64,000 nucleotides of DNA, from contig JAFBIW010000001.1 of the NCBI GenBank assembly GCA_021531865.1, positions 124,001 through 188,000 of the forward strand, given 5' to 3'. A program made the translations under genes and the position numbers. Source of the stretch: Butyricicoccus pullicaecorum (GTDB lineage: Bacteria; Bacillota; Clostridia; Oscillospirales; Butyricicoccaceae). Below the pieces are notes generated by a model. That model searched no databases. It was not told where the DNA came from and saw only the letters and a list, made by a program, of their open reading frames with translations. Below, in pieces: positions 39,512 to 48,842 of the stretch (its first letter is position 1; each line of letters opens with the position of its first letter).

Positions 39512-41239
39512 TTACTTGACGATCTCGCGCGCAGCGGCGGCCAGTACGGCAACCTTCTCGTCGGACGCGGCCTTGCTGTCAGCCTTGGCCATGATGTAGA
39601 CCTTGACCTTGGGCTCGGTGCCGGAGGGACGGATGATGAAGGAGGTGCCGCCCGCCAGCTCATAGTAGAGCACGTTCTGGCCGGACAGCTCCATCTGCTC
39701 GGTCTTGCCGCAGGAGACGCAGGTACGAACGCCCGTCTGATAATCGCGGATGTACTCGACCTTGTCGCCGCCGACCTCGGTCAGCGGGGTGGCGCGCAGC
39801 TCGGCCATGAGCTCCTTCATGCGCTCCAGACCGGCAACGCCCGGCATGGTGATCGAGATGGTCTGCTCGGTGTAGTAGCCGTACTTCTCGTACATGGTCT
39901 GCATTGCATCGTACAGGGTCATGCCCTTGGTGCGGTAGTAGGCGGCCATCTCGGCGATCAGCATGGAAGCGGTGACCGCATCCTTGTCGCGCGCGTAGTC
40001 GCCGGCCAGATAGCCGTAGGACTCCTCGAACGCGAAGATGTACTCGTGGCTGCCGGTGGACTCAAACTGCTTGATCTTCTCGGCGAGGAACTTGAAGCCG
40101 GTGAAGGTGTCGAAGCACTCGACGCCGTTGGCCAGTGCGGCCGCGCGCGCCATCTCGGTGGTGACGAGAGACTTGAGGACAGCCGGATGCTCGGGCATGG
40201 TGCCGGTCAGCTTCTTGGCGGTGATGATGTAGTCGATCAGGAGCACGCCGACCTGATTGCCCGACAGGGTGATGTACTCGCCGGTCTTGTCCTTCAGGAC
40301 GATGCCGGTGCGGTCGGCGTCGGGATCGGTGCCGATGATGAGGTCAACGCCGTTGGCCTTGGCGATCTCGATGCCGATGTTGAAGCCTTCCTTGTTCTCC
40401 GGGTTGGGCGACTTAACGGTCGGGAAATCGCCGTCAATGACCATCTGCTCGGGCACGCACAGGATATGCTTGTAGCCGATGCGGCGGAGGATCTCGGGCA
40501 CCAGGCGGTAGCCCGCGCCGTGGAAGGGCGTGTAGACCAGCTTGAAGTCATCCGCGACCTGCGCGACGCAGTCCGGGTTGATCGCGACGGCCAGCACCTG
40601 CTTGAGGTAGGCTTCGTCGGTCTGCCAGTCCATCATCTGGATCTTGCCCTCGGCGCGGAAGGCGTCGAAGTCGCCGGTCTTGACGTCGGTGAAGAAGTCG
40701 AGCGCTTCCATCTCGGCCGCGACAACGTCAGCCTCCTTGGGCGGAAGCTGGGCGCCGTCCTCCCAGTAGACCTTGTAGCCGTTGTATTCCTTGGGGTTGT
40801 GGGACGCGGTGATGTTGATGCCCGCGATCGTGCCGTAATAGCGGATGGCGAAGGACAGCTCGGGCGTCGGGCGAAGCTCGTCATAGATCTTGACCTGAAT
40901 GCCGTTGGCCGCCAGAATGCAGGCGGCGAGCTTTGCGAACTCGGGCGAGAAATGACGGGAGTCATAGGCGATCGCAACGCCGCGCGCCATGGCCTCGGGG
41001 CCGCTCTGGACGATCAGATTGGCCAGGCCCTGAGTGGCCGCGCCCACGGTGAAGCGATTCATGCGGTACAGGCCGGTGCCCAGCACGCCGCGCAGGCCGG
41101 CGGTACCGAACGAAAGCGGCGCAAAGAAGCGATCCTTAATGGCTTCGTCATCGCCCCGGATGGCTTCCAGCTCGGCACGTTCCTCGGCTGTCAGCGCGGG
41201 AGAAGCGAGCCAGCGTTCGTATTCGGACATATAATTCAT
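39512..41239 (-). CDS. pgcA: Alpha-phosphohexomutase (phosphoglucomutase/phosphomannomutase)
   Basis: A 575-aa enzyme. The phosphoserine loop is NITASHNPKEYNGYKVYWED (near 140), preceded by FGTAGLRGVLGTG. The metal-binding GTDPDADRTGIVLKD loop lies near 300, the sugar-binding FAFEESYGYLAGD near 405, and a phosphate-binding RPSGTEPKVKVYI at the C-terminus. It interconverts glucose-1-phosphate and glucose-6-phosphate, or the mannose equivalents, feeding cell-wall and glycan precursors. Length and motifs agree with Bacillus PgcA. GAGGTGAAACGACT precedes the ATG. Confidence 0.95.
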   Translation of the reverse strand: MNYMSEYERWLASPALTAEERAELEAIRGDDEAIKDRFFAPLSFGTAGLRGVLGTGLYRMNRFTVGAATQGLANLIVQSGPEAMARGVAIAYDSRHFSPEFAKLAACILAANGIQVKIYDELRPTPELSFAIRYYGTIAGINITASHNPKEYNGYKVYWEDGAQLPPKEADVVAAEMEALDFFTDVKTGDFDAFRAEGKIQMMDWQTDEAYLKQVLAVAINPDCVAQVADDFKLVYTPFHGAGYRLVPEILRRIGYKHILCVPEQMVIDGDFPTVKSPNPENKEGFNIGIEIAKANGVDLIIGTDPDADRTGIVLKDKTGEYITLSGNQVGVLLIDYIITAKKLTGTMPEHPAVLKSLVTTEMARAAALANGVECFDTFTGFKFLAEKIKQFESTGSHEYIFAFEESYGYLAGDYARDKDAVTASMLIAEMAAYYRTKGMTLYDAMQTMYEKYGYYTEQTISITMPGVAGLERMKELMAELRATPLTEVGGDKVEYIRDYQTGVRTCVSCGKTEQMELSGQNVLYYELAGGTSFIIRPSGTEPKVKVYIMAKADSKAASDEKVAVLAAAAREIVK

Positions 41240-41447
41240 AGTCGTTTCACCTCATAAATTTTCATTCGGGATTTTGAGCGAAAAAAAATCTCTTATTCAA
41301 ATTATACAATAACCTCCTGCAAAAGCAAAGCCCTTTTTTGTAAAATCTCCCAGTTCCCTTTTGCAGAATTTCCACAAATCCGAAAGGATGTTTCATAATG
41401 TGACCAATTTCACCGACATTTCTTGCAGGAAACCATGCATGGCGCAC

Positions 41448-41484
41448 AAAAAAGAGGACGAAGCCGCAGCTTCGCCCTCTTTGT
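41448..41484 (-). terminator. Terminator of serA
   Basis: AGAGGACGAAGC pairs with GCTTCGCCCTCT (about 41453-41480). The A-run at 41447-41453 gives TTTTTT on the minus strand. Confidence 0.9.
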
Positions 41485-41500
41485 TTCGAAAAGTAACGGA

Positions 41501-42670
41501 TTATTCAGGCTGGATGACGCGAATCGAAATGAAGCCCGGGATGGCGCGGATGGCGTCCAGCACGTCCTCACCCGGCTCGTGAGAGGCGTCCATGATGGTG
41601 TATGCGTAGTCGCCGCGCGAACGGTTGCCCATGTTTTCGATGTTCATGCCCTTGGCCGACAGGGTCGATGAGATCTGGGCGATCATGTTCGGGATGTTCT
41701 TGTGGATCATACACATGCGGTAGCCGCCCTCATAGGGAACCTTGAGATTCGGGAAGTTGACCGAATTGCGGATGGTGCCCTTCTCCAGATACTCGCGGAT
41801 CTCGAAGGCCGCCATCTTGGCGCAGTTGTCCTCGCTCTCGGGCGTGGAGGCGCCCAGATGGGGCATGATGACCGCGTTCTTCTGGGCCAGCATGGCCTCA
41901 GAAGCGAAGTCGGCGACGTAGCGCGCGACCTTGCCGCTCTCCAGCGCGGCGGCCATCGCGTCCTCATCGATCAGCTCGCCGCGGGCGATATTGATGATAC
42001 GCACGCCGTCCTTCATCTTTGCGATCGCGTCGGCGTTGATGAGGTGCTTGGTGTCCGGAGTCAGCGGGACATGGACGGTGATGTAGTCGCAGTTTGCGAA
42101 GATTTCATTGACGTCGGTGATGTGCTTGATCGCGCGGGACATCTTGAGCGCACCGTCGACCGACAGATAGGGATCGTAGCCCCAGACCTCCATATCGAGG
42201 CCGACTGCCGCGTTGGCAACCTGTACGCCGATCGCACCCAGACCGATGACGCCCAGACGCTTGCCCATAATCTCGGGGCCTGCGAACTTGGACTTGCCCT
42301 TCTCGGCCGCCGGACCGATGTCCGGGGTGCCGGCCAGAGACTTCGTCCACTCAATGCCGCCCACGATGTCGCGGGACGCGAGCATCAGGCTGCAGATGAC
42401 CAGCTCCTTGACCGCGTTCGCGTTCGCGCCCGGGGTGTTGAAGACGACGATGCCTTCCTCGGCGCAGCGGTCGATCGGGATATTATTGACGCCCGCGCCC
42501 GCGCGCGCGATGCACTTGAGGCTCGCGGGGAACTGGGTGTCATGCAGCTTGGCCGAGCGGACGAGCACGGCGTCATACTGCTCGCAGTCCTCGCTGCAGG
42601 TGTAGCGGGCCGGGTCCAGATGATCCAGACCGACCTTGGAAATTTTATTGAAAAGTTTGACCTGATACAT
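41501..42670 (-). CDS. serA: D-3-phosphoglycerate dehydrogenase
   Basis: A 389-aa D-2-hydroxyacid dehydrogenase. It has ARAGAGVNNIPIDRCAEEGI (substrate loop), the NAD motif GKRLGVIGLGAIGVQVANAA (GxGxxG near 145), IINIARGELIDEDAMAAAL (Arg near 230), and a catalytic His in VIMPHLGASTPESEDN. A short C-terminal ACT domain (NIPNMIAQISSTLSAKGMNI) probably senses serine. It oxidises 3-phosphoglycerate in serine synthesis. It follows serC by 13 bp on the same strand. ATG 42670 is used; the frame open to 42754 runs into serC. Confidence 0.96.
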   Translation of the reverse strand: MYQVKLFNKISKVGLDHLDPARYTCSEDCEQYDAVLVRSAKLHDTQFPASLKCIARAGAGVNNIPIDRCAEEGIVVFNTPGANANAVKELVICSLMLASRDIVGGIEWTKSLAGTPDIGPAAEKGKSKFAGPEIMGKRLGVIGLGAIGVQVANAAVGLDMEVWGYDPYLSVDGALKMSRAIKHITDVNEIFANCDYITVHVPLTPDTKHLINADAIAKMKDGVRIINIARGELIDEDAMAAALESGKVARYVADFASEAMLAQKNAVIMPHLGASTPESEDNCAKMAAFEIREYLEKGTIRNSVNFPNLKVPYEGGYRMCMIHKNIPNMIAQISSTLSAKGMNIENMGNRSRGDYAYTIMDASHEPGEDVLDAIRAIPGFISIRVIQPE

Positions 42671-42683
42671 GATTTTTAGCCCC

Positions 42684-43772
42684 TTACTTGTTGTCCTTGG
42701 CGAACTTCTCCATGAAGCCGACCAGCTTTTCGACGCCTGCGTAGGGCATCGCATTGTAGATCGAAGCGCGCATACCGCCGACCAGACGGTGACCCTTCAG
42801 GTTGGACATGCCGGCCTCAATCGACTCCTTGACGAACTTGGCGTCCAGCGCCTCGTCGCCGGTGCGGAAGGTGACGTTCATGCGGGAACGGGAGTCCGCG
42901 CGCGCCGCCGGCTGATAGAAGGACTGGGAATCGAGGTAATCATAGAGGAGCTTTGCCTTGACCGCGTTCTGCTTCTCCATTTCGACCAGACCGCCGACCT
43001 CGTGCTCGATCCAGTCGAGCACCAGACCCAGAATGTAAATGGCATACGTGGGAGGCGTATTGTACATGCTCTCCTTGTCGGCCATCAGCTTCCAGTCGAG
43101 CAGGACGGGCATTTTGTCCTTGGGGTAGAAGCCCAGCAGATCGTCGCGCACGATGACGACGGTCAGGCCGGCCGGGCCCATGTTCTTCTGCGCACCCGCC
43201 ATGATGACGCCGTACTTAGAAACGTCGACCGGCTTGGATAGGATGTTGGAGGACATATCCGCGACGACCGGAACGTCGCCGGTCTCGGGATCGTACTTCC
43301 ACTCGGTGCCGAAGATGGTGTTGTTGGCGCAGATGTAGAAATAATCGGCGTCCGGACGCAGGTCGAGCTCGGCCTGGGACGGGATGTAGGTGAAGTTATC
43401 CGGCTCGGAAGTCGCCGCGACGTGGATATCGCCGAACTTCTTCGCTTCCTTGTAGGCGTTGTTCGCGAAATTGCCGGTGACGGCGTAGTCCGCCTTGCCG
43501 GTGCGCAGCAGGTTCAGCGGGATCGCCGAGAACTGCATGGTCGCGCCGCCCTGCAGGAACAGAACCTTGTAATTGTCCGGAATGCCCATCACGCGACGCA
43601 GAGAGGCTTCCGTAGACTTGATGATGGAGTCGTACACCTTAGATCGGTGACTCATCTCCATGACTGACATGCCGGAACCATTGTAGTTGAGCATCTCAGC
43701 CGCTGCGCGCTCCAGAACCGGAACCGGCAGCATCGAAGGGCCTGCGGAAAAGTTGAAAATTCTTTCTGTCAT
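42684..43772 (-). CDS. serC: Phosphoserine aminotransferase
   Basis: A 362-aa PLP enzyme starting MTERIFNFSAGPSMLPVPVL. It has GGATMQFSAIPLNLL, DMSSNILSKPVDVSKYGVIM and AGAQKNMGPAGLTVVIVRDD, where the lysine forms the Schiff base (near 197). MRASIYNAMPYAGVEKLVGFM at the end is typical of SerC. It makes phosphoserine from phosphohydroxypyruvate, the step after SerA, and the genes form a two-gene operon. ATG 43772 follows AAAGGCAGG. A minus-strand promoter has TATAAT as ATTATA at 43838-43843. Confidence 0.97.
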   Translation of the reverse strand: MTERIFNFSAGPSMLPVPVLERAAAEMLNYNGSGMSVMEMSHRSKVYDSIIKSTEASLRRVMGIPDNYKVLFLQGGATMQFSAIPLNLLRTGKADYAVTGNFANNAYKEAKKFGDIHVAATSEPDNFTYIPSQAELDLRPDADYFYICANNTIFGTEWKYDPETGDVPVVADMSSNILSKPVDVSKYGVIMAGAQKNMGPAGLTVVIVRDDLLGFYPKDKMPVLLDWKLMADKESMYNTPPTYAIYILGLVLDWIEHEVGGLVEMEKQNAVKAKLLYDYLDSQSFYQPAARADSRSRMNVTFRTGDEALDAKFVKESIEAGMSNLKGHRLVGGMRASIYNAMPYAGVEKLVGFMEKFAKDNK

Positions 43773-43929
43773 CACGATGAGACCTGCCTTTCAAAAATAT
43801 ACTGCGTTACCGCAGTAAAGCATCAAATATGGTTCTTATTATAATCCATCCGGACTGTCCGATGCAAGCATTTCCCCCGCGAAAGTTTTATGCTATACTA
43901 TAGAAAAACCCTTGCAAGGAGAACGTATT

Positions 43930-44748
43930 TTGAACATTCTGGCTAGTTTGTGCGCCTTACGCGGAATCTGCGCCGCCGGTGTGTGCGCGTGCGAAACACT
44001 CTTTCCATGTATGACGGACAGTCAGCGGCTGGGGCTGACCCGGCTGATGGACGCGCCCCGGTCGGTTTTGGTGTGTCTTTTCCCCTATCTGGCCGAAAAA
44101 ACACCGGGCAATCTGTCCCTTTATGCGCGTGGGCGGGATTATCACGCGGTCATCGCGGACGCGCTCGCACCCGCGATCGACGCGCTCGCGGACAGGTATC
44201 CACAGAACCATTTCCGTATTCTGGCGGACGATTCTCCCCTGCCCGAGGTCTATGCGGCGGCCTGCGCCGGACTGGGCGTGATCGGTCAAAACGGCCTGCT
44301 CATCCACCCCGAATACGGCAGCTATGTCTTCATCGGCACCATCCTGACCGACCTTTTGCTCGAGCCGACGGCGGCTGCGCCCGCGGCCTGCCTGTCCTGC
44401 GGCGCGTGCGCCCGCGCCTGCCCGGTCGGACTGGACAAGAGCCGCTGTCTCTCCGCCCTGACCCAGAAGGGCGGCGCGCTCTCCCCCGAGGAGGAGACGC
44501 TCGTGCGCGCCCACCTGCTCGTCTGGGGCTGCGACCTGTGCCAGACCGTCTGCCCGATGAACACGCATGCAAAGGAGACCGAAAACCCGGCCTTTCGTGA
44601 GCATCTGATCCCCTCTCTGTCGTCCGCCGATCTCGACGGCCTGACCCGGCGGCAGTTCAACGAAAAATATCCCGACCGCGCGTTCACGTGGCGCGGCCCC
44701 GCGCCCCTCCGACGCAATCTGCACATCAAAGAGGAGTCCGACACATGA
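43930..44748 (+). CDS. QueG-like 4Fe-4S protein, short form
   Basis: A 272-aa protein with two ferredoxin-like clusters: CLSCGACARACPVGLDK (near 153) and WGCDLCQTVCPMNTHAK (near 200). An N-terminal cobalamin-binding-type region (RSVLVCLFPYL, ARGRDYHAVI, AGLGVIGQNGLLIHPEYG) resembles epoxyqueuosine reductase. Full QueG is about 380 aa, so this is a short homologue lacking the C-terminal HEAT repeats. AAGGAG (43916-43921) points to TTG 43930. It overlaps the next gene by ATGA. A true role in queuosine synthesis is uncertain. Confidence 0.85.
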   Translation: MNILASLCALRGICAAGVCACETLFPCMTDSQRLGLTRLMDAPRSVLVCLFPYLAEKTPGNLSLYARGRDYHAVIADALAPAIDALADRYPQNHFRILADDSPLPEVYAAACAGLGVIGQNGLLIHPEYGSYVFIGTILTDLLLEPTAAAPAACLSCGACARACPVGLDKSRCLSALTQKGGALSPEEETLVRAHLLVWGCDLCQTVCPMNTHAKETENPAFREHLIPSLSSADLDGLTRRQFNEKYPDRAFTWRGPAPLRRNLHIKEESDT

Positions 44749-46109
44749 ATACACCCCTTTATGACGCGCTGCGCGCCCTGTCCGACAAGCACACCGCGCG
44801 GTTCCATATGCCCGGCCACAAGGGCGCGCCCGTCTTTGACGGCTGGGGCGACGCGCCCGCTGTCGATTTTACCGAGACCTACGAAACGGGCAACCTGTAC
44901 ACCGGCGAAGGGCCGATCCGGCTGGCCGAGCGCGAGGCCGCGCGGTACTACGCCGCCGCCGACTGCCACTTCCTGACCGGCGGTTCCTCGCAGGGCATCC
45001 ACGCCCTGCTCTACGCCGCCGTCCCGGCGGGCGGCGCGGTTCTGCTCGACCGCAACTGTCACAAATCAGCGGCGCATGCCTGCGCCATGCTCGATCTGCG
45101 TCCCGAATTTGTCGTGCCGCGCACGGTTGAGCCATACGGCGTGCCCGGCCGCATCGACCCCGACGATGTGGCGCACGCGCTGGACGCCCATCCCGGAATC
45201 CGCGCCTTTCTCACAACCTCACCCAACTACTATGGCGTCACGCAGGATCTGCCCGCGCTTGCCGCGGTCTGTCACGCGCGGAACGTCCTGCTTTTGGTCG
45301 ACTGCGCCCACGGTGCGCATTTTCCGGCGGTCGGCCTGCCCGCCCCGGTCGCCTGCGGCGCGGACGGCGCGGTCATGAGCGCGCACAAGACCCTGTTCGC
45401 GCTGGGGCAGACCGCCCTGCTGCTGTCGAACGGGAAGCTGGACGGCGGGGCGCTGCGCGAGGGCGCAGCCCTGTTCGGCACGTCCAGCCCGTCCTATCTG
45501 CTTCTCGCCAGCCTTGACCGGGCACGCGCCGCGCTCGAAGCGGATGACGGCTACCGCCGCACCGCCGAGGCCGTGCAGGCGCTCAAGGCGCGCATCGCGC
45601 GGAACACCCCGTTCCAGATGCTGGACGGCCTGCCGCTCGACCCCTGCCGCCTGACCGTTTCGACCGTGGGCACCACGCTGACCGGCGACGGGCTGGCCGA
45701 CCGGCTCTACGACGGCTTCGGCGTGGCCTGTGAGATGGCCGACGCGCGGAATCTGGTCTGCATCGTCACGCCCGCCGACCTGCCCGAAAACCTGTCCCGG
45801 CTGGAAGCCGCCCTGACCGCGATCGGCCGGGAGACCGGAGCGGCTCCCCTGCCGCCGCCCCTGCCGCCCCTGCCCGCGCCCCATCGGGTCTGCACGGTGC
45901 GGGAAGCCCTGCTCTCCCCCGGCGTTTCCATGCCGCTGGCCGAGGCCGAGGGCGCGGTCTGCGCCCGCCCGGTCACGCCCTATCCGCCCGGCGTGCCCGT
46001 CCTCTGGCCGGGTGAAGAAATCACGCGGGCGCACATTGTATTTCTGACTTCCCAATGGTATAATATGATTGATTCCGTCACCACCATGCATGGAACATGC
46101 CGCACATAA
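44745..46109 (+). CDS. Orn/Lys/Arg decarboxylase family PLP enzyme (YaaO-like)
   Basis: A 454-aa fold-type I PLP protein. It has TARFHMPGHKG at the N-terminus, FLTGGSSQGIHALLYAAVP, LLLVDCAHGAHF (Asp and His over the cofactor) and MSAHKTLFALGQTALLLS (Schiff-base lysine near 232). FGTSSPSYLLLASLD is also family-typical. It may decarboxylate arginine or lysine to polyamine precursors, or act as an aminotransferase. It is shorter than the inducible decarboxylases and matches the YaaO type found upstream of tmk-yaaQ-holB-yaaT in Bacillus; here tmk is absent. The start overlaps the previous stop. Confidence 0.9.
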   Translation: MNTPLYDALRALSDKHTARFHMPGHKGAPVFDGWGDAPAVDFTETYETGNLYTGEGPIRLAEREAARYYAAADCHFLTGGSSQGIHALLYAAVPAGGAVLLDRNCHKSAAHACAMLDLRPEFVVPRTVEPYGVPGRIDPDDVAHALDAHPGIRAFLTTSPNYYGVTQDLPALAAVCHARNVLLLVDCAHGAHFPAVGLPAPVACGADGAVMSAHKTLFALGQTALLLSNGKLDGGALREGAALFGTSSPSYLLLASLDRARAALEADDGYRRTAEAVQALKARIARNTPFQMLDGLPLDPCRLTVSTVGTTLTGDGLADRLYDGFGVACEMADARNLVCIVTPADLPENLSRLEAALTAIGRETGAAPLPPPLPPLPAPHRVCTVREALLSPGVSMPLAEAEGAVCARPVTPYPPGVPVLWPGEEITRAHIVFLTSQWYNMIDSVTTMHGTCRT

Positions 46110-46122
46110 GGAGGACTTTCCC

Positions 46123-46446
46123 ATGAAAATGCTGCTTGCGATCATCAATTACGATGACGCGCACAATGTCATCAATCATCTGATGAAGGCCGGTTTCCAG
46201 ATCACCAAGCTGGCGACGACCGGCGGCTTCCTGCGCGCGGGCAATGTCACCATTCTGATCGGTCTGGACGAGAGCCGTCTGGACGAGGCGATGGAGCTCA
46301 TCCGCAAATATTCCAACACCCGCAAGCAGATCATCCCGACAACTGCCAATCTGGGCGCGGGCTTCCATCCGGCCATGCCGGTCGAGGTGCAGGTCGGCGG
46401 CGCGACCGTCTTCGTCCTGAACGTCGAGAAATTCGAAAAGCTGTGA
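46123..46446 (+). CDS. darA: Cyclic-di-AMP receptor, DarA/PstA family
   Basis: A 107-aa PII-like protein starting MKMLLAIINYDDAHNVINHL. It has GFQITKLATTGGFLRAGNVT and LIGLDESRLDEAMELIRKY, and ends VEVQVGGATVFVLNVEKFEK. The trimer binds cyclic di-AMP between subunits; the downstream target is not settled. AAGGAGG precedes the ATG. It overlaps the start of the delta-prime gene (GTGA), in the same order as Bacillus yaaQ-holB. Confidence 0.93.
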   Translation: MKMLLAIINYDDAHNVINHLMKAGFQITKLATTGGFLRAGNVTILIGLDESRLDEAMELIRKYSNTRKQIIPTTANLGAGFHPAMPVEVQVGGATVFVLNVEKFEKL

Positions 46447-47339
46447 GGATCGCATGGGACGCCCTGCCGGGCAATACCTCGGCCAAGACCAGCCTGCGCG
46501 CCGCGCTGAACAGCCGCTTCCCGCAGACCGTCCTGCTGGCCGCGCCCGATGAGGAGGACGCCTTCACCTGCGCCGGGATTCTGTCCGCCGCGCTGCTCTG
46601 CACGGGCGGCGGCGCACCCTGCGGTCGGTGCCCGTCCTGCCGCAAGCTGACGGACGACGCCCACCCCGACTGCATCGTCATCGACGAGGGCGAGGGGGAG
46701 ATCAAGGTCGAGACCGCCCGCCGCATCCGGGCGCAGGCCGCCATCCTCCCGAACGACGGCGACCGCAAGGTCTTCGTCATCCGCCGGGCCGACCGGATGA
46801 ACGACAGCGCGCAGAACGCCCTGCTCAAGTCGCTCGAGGAGCCGCCGCGCTACGCCTTCTTCATCCTGACGACCGCCCAGCCGGGCGCACTCTTGCAGAC
46901 CATCCGCTCCCGCTGCACGATCTATCAGCTCGAGCCGCCGGATGCGCCCGACGCGCCCGACGAAGCCCTGCTCGCCCCGGCCGCCGCCTTTCTGCGCGCA
47001 CTGGCGCGCGGCGACGAATACGGAATGCTGTGCGCGGCAAACGGCTTTGTGAAGCTGAACAAAACCGGCTTTCAGCAGGCGATGGCGCTGCTGGAGACCG
47101 CCTTCCGCGACGCCATGCTCGCCTCGGTCGCCCGACCCTTGCTGCCCGCGCTGGCCGACGAGACCCGTGCGCTGGCGGGCGCTGTCACGACCGACAAGCT
47201 GCTCGCCCTGTGCGACCACGCCGCCCTGCTCGCCCGCCGGGCCGACGTCAACACCGGCGCCGCGATCCAGTGCGCCGCGCTGGCGGCGGGCGCGCAAACG
47301 ATCTGCCATCCGCCGCGGCCCGCGCGCCGACGGCCATAA
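46443..47339 (+). CDS. holB: DNA polymerase III delta-prime subunit
   Basis: A 298-aa clamp-loader subunit. The Walker-A region is reduced (NSRFPQTVLLAAPDEEDA), while a zinc site (CGRCPSCRKL, near 60) and HPDCIVIDEGEGEIKVE are clear. KVFVIRRADRMNDSAQNALL and KSLEEPPRYAFFILTT complete the AAA+ core (SRC motif in IRSRCTIYQL). It helps load the sliding clamp. GTG 46443 overlaps the darA stop by 4 bp. The C-terminal domain is short and divergent but the core is unmistakable. Confidence 0.93.
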   Translation: MRIAWDALPGNTSAKTSLRAALNSRFPQTVLLAAPDEEDAFTCAGILSAALLCTGGGAPCGRCPSCRKLTDDAHPDCIVIDEGEGEIKVETARRIRAQAAILPNDGDRKVFVIRRADRMNDSAQNALLKSLEEPPRYAFFILTTAQPGALLQTIRSRCTIYQLEPPDAPDAPDEALLAPAAAFLRALARGDEYGMLCAANGFVKLNKTGFQQAMALLETAFRDAMLASVARPLLPALADETRALAGAVTTDKLLALCDHAALLARRADVNTGAAIQCAALAAGAQTICHPPRPARRRP

Positions 47340-47359
47340 ACGAACGGAGGAACACCCCT

Positions 47360-48712
47360 TTGATTACTGTAATCGGAGTCCGATTCAAAAAAGTCGGAAA
47401 AGTATACTATTTTGACCCCTGCGGCCTGACCGTCAAGCCCGGCCAGCACGTCATCGTCGAGACCGCGCGCGGCGTGGAATGCGGCGAGTGCGCGATGGGC
47501 AACACCGAGGTCGAGGACAGCGAGGTGGTCAACCCCCTTAAGAAGATCATTCGTCTGGCGACCGACACCGACCTGCAGGTCGCCCGAGGCAACGAGCGGC
47601 AGGCCCGCGAGGCCTACCAGATCGCCAAGAGGAAGATCGAGGAGCACAAGCTCGATATGCGTCTCGTCGCCGTCGAGTGCACCTTCGATCTCAATAAAAT
47701 TCTGTTCTACTTCACCGCCGACGGCCGCGTCGATTTCCGCGACCTCGTCAAGGATCTGGCTTCCATCTTCCGCACCCGCATCGAGCTGCGCCAGATCGGC
47801 GTGCGCGACGAGGCCAAGATGATCGGCGGTCTGGGCATCTGTGGCCGTGAACTGTGCTGCGCGTCCTATCTGGACGATTTCCAGCCGGTTTCGATCAACA
47901 TGGCCAAGGAACAGAACCTTTCCCTCAATCCCACCAAGATCTCGGGCACCTGCGGCCGCCTGATGTGCTGCCTGAAGTACGAGCACGAGGTCTACGCCGA
48001 GCTGCAGAAGGTCACGCCCAAGCCCGAAAGCCTGGTCGAGACGCCCGAGGGCCGGGGCACCGTCCTGTCCACCCAGATGCTGCGCGGCACCTGCCGCGTC
48101 CAGCTGGAGGACGCGCCCGACGAGCCCAAGACCTTCACCTGCGCCGAGTGCAAGATGCTGCGCAACGGCCGCGCCAAGAAGTGCCCGAACCAGCAGGGCC
48201 GTCAGCCCGAGATTGACCCAATGGTCGAGCAGAAGCCCGATGCCGTCGCCGAGCCGGAGAAGCGGAGCGAACGGCCGCGCCGCGCCCGCAGCGACCGGAA
48301 CGAAAACCGCACCCCGCGTGAGAACCGCGAACCGCGCGAGAATCGCGAAAGCCGTGAAAATCGGGAGCCGCGTCCACGTCCCGAAACCGCCGCGCCCGCC
48401 GAGACCGCGCGCCCGGCCCGTCCGCCCCGCCGTGAGGGCGGCGACGTGCCCCGGCTGGTCAAAGCCGTTTCCAAGCCGGCCGAAGCGCCCGCGCCCCGTC
48501 CGGCCGCGCCGAACGCGGGGGAGCGTCCCCGTCTGGTCAAGGCCGCGCCCAAGCCGGCCGAGCAAGCGGCCAACGACGCGCCCGTCGAGACCGCCGCGCC
48601 CGAGACCCAGAGCGGTGAGCCCGCACGCCGCCGCAGACGCAGACGGGGCGGCGCACGCCGCCGCAAGCCCGCCGGGGAAGGCGGCGCACCCGCGCCCGCG
48701 TCCGAGGATTGA
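47360..48712 (+). CDS. ricT: PSP1-domain protein RicT (YaaT) with long basic/acidic tail
   Basis: A 450-aa protein. The first 270 residues are a full RicT: VIGVRFKKVGKVYYFDP, GVECGECAMGN, and cysteine-rich GICGRELCCASYLDDF and GTCGRLMCCLKYEHEVY that hold Fe-S clusters in the Y-complex. That complex affects RNase Y, sporulation and biofilm control. GGAGG (47346-47350) supports TTG 47360. Beyond about residue 275 lies a low-complexity tail rich in Arg, Pro, Ala and Glu with NRxPREN-like repeats, ending in RRRRRRGGARRRKPAGEGG. Such a tail is absent from the Bacillus protein and looks RNA-binding and disordered. Confidence 0.93.
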   Translation: MITVIGVRFKKVGKVYYFDPCGLTVKPGQHVIVETARGVECGECAMGNTEVEDSEVVNPLKKIIRLATDTDLQVARGNERQAREAYQIAKRKIEEHKLDMRLVAVECTFDLNKILFYFTADGRVDFRDLVKDLASIFRTRIELRQIGVRDEAKMIGGLGICGRELCCASYLDDFQPVSINMAKEQNLSLNPTKISGTCGRLMCCLKYEHEVYAELQKVTPKPESLVETPEGRGTVLSTQMLRGTCRVQLEDAPDEPKTFTCAECKMLRNGRAKKCPNQQGRQPEIDPMVEQKPDAVAEPEKRSERPRRARSDRNENRTPRENREPRENRESRENREPRPRPETAAPAETARPARPPRREGGDVPRLVKAVSKPAEAPAPRPAAPNAGERPRLVKAAPKPAEQAANDAPVETAAPETQSGEPARRRRRRRGGARRRKPAGEGGAPAPASED

Positions 48713-48728
48713 TCCATTCAAAAATGCC

Positions 48729-48760
48729 AGCCGTCCACAGCCTGTGGACGGCTTCGCTTT
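48729..48760 (+). terminator. Hairpin after ricT
   Basis: GCCGTCCAC pairs with GTGGACGGC (48730-48752), followed by the moderately T-rich TTCGCTTTG. Confidence 0.7.
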
Positions 48761-48842
48761 GCATTCCGTTTCGCATCCGCCCGTTTTGCCGCCCGATGAC
48801 CCGCCATTTCCGTAAATTCGGACAAATTTCGCGCCGACCTGC

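Noticed and set aside
38993-41257. A 754-codon plus-strand frame opposite the phosphohexomutase
   Set aside because: Antisense shadow with no family motif.
33848-43920. Riboswitches before pnp, serC, pgcA or the QueG-like gene
   Set aside because: I looked for T-box, SAM, TPP and glycine-type conserved cores and saw none; only simple hairpins are present.
46628-47359. Upstream extension of the ricT frame
   Set aside because: Runs through holB in another frame; the GGAGG before TTG 47360 and the family N-terminus set the start.
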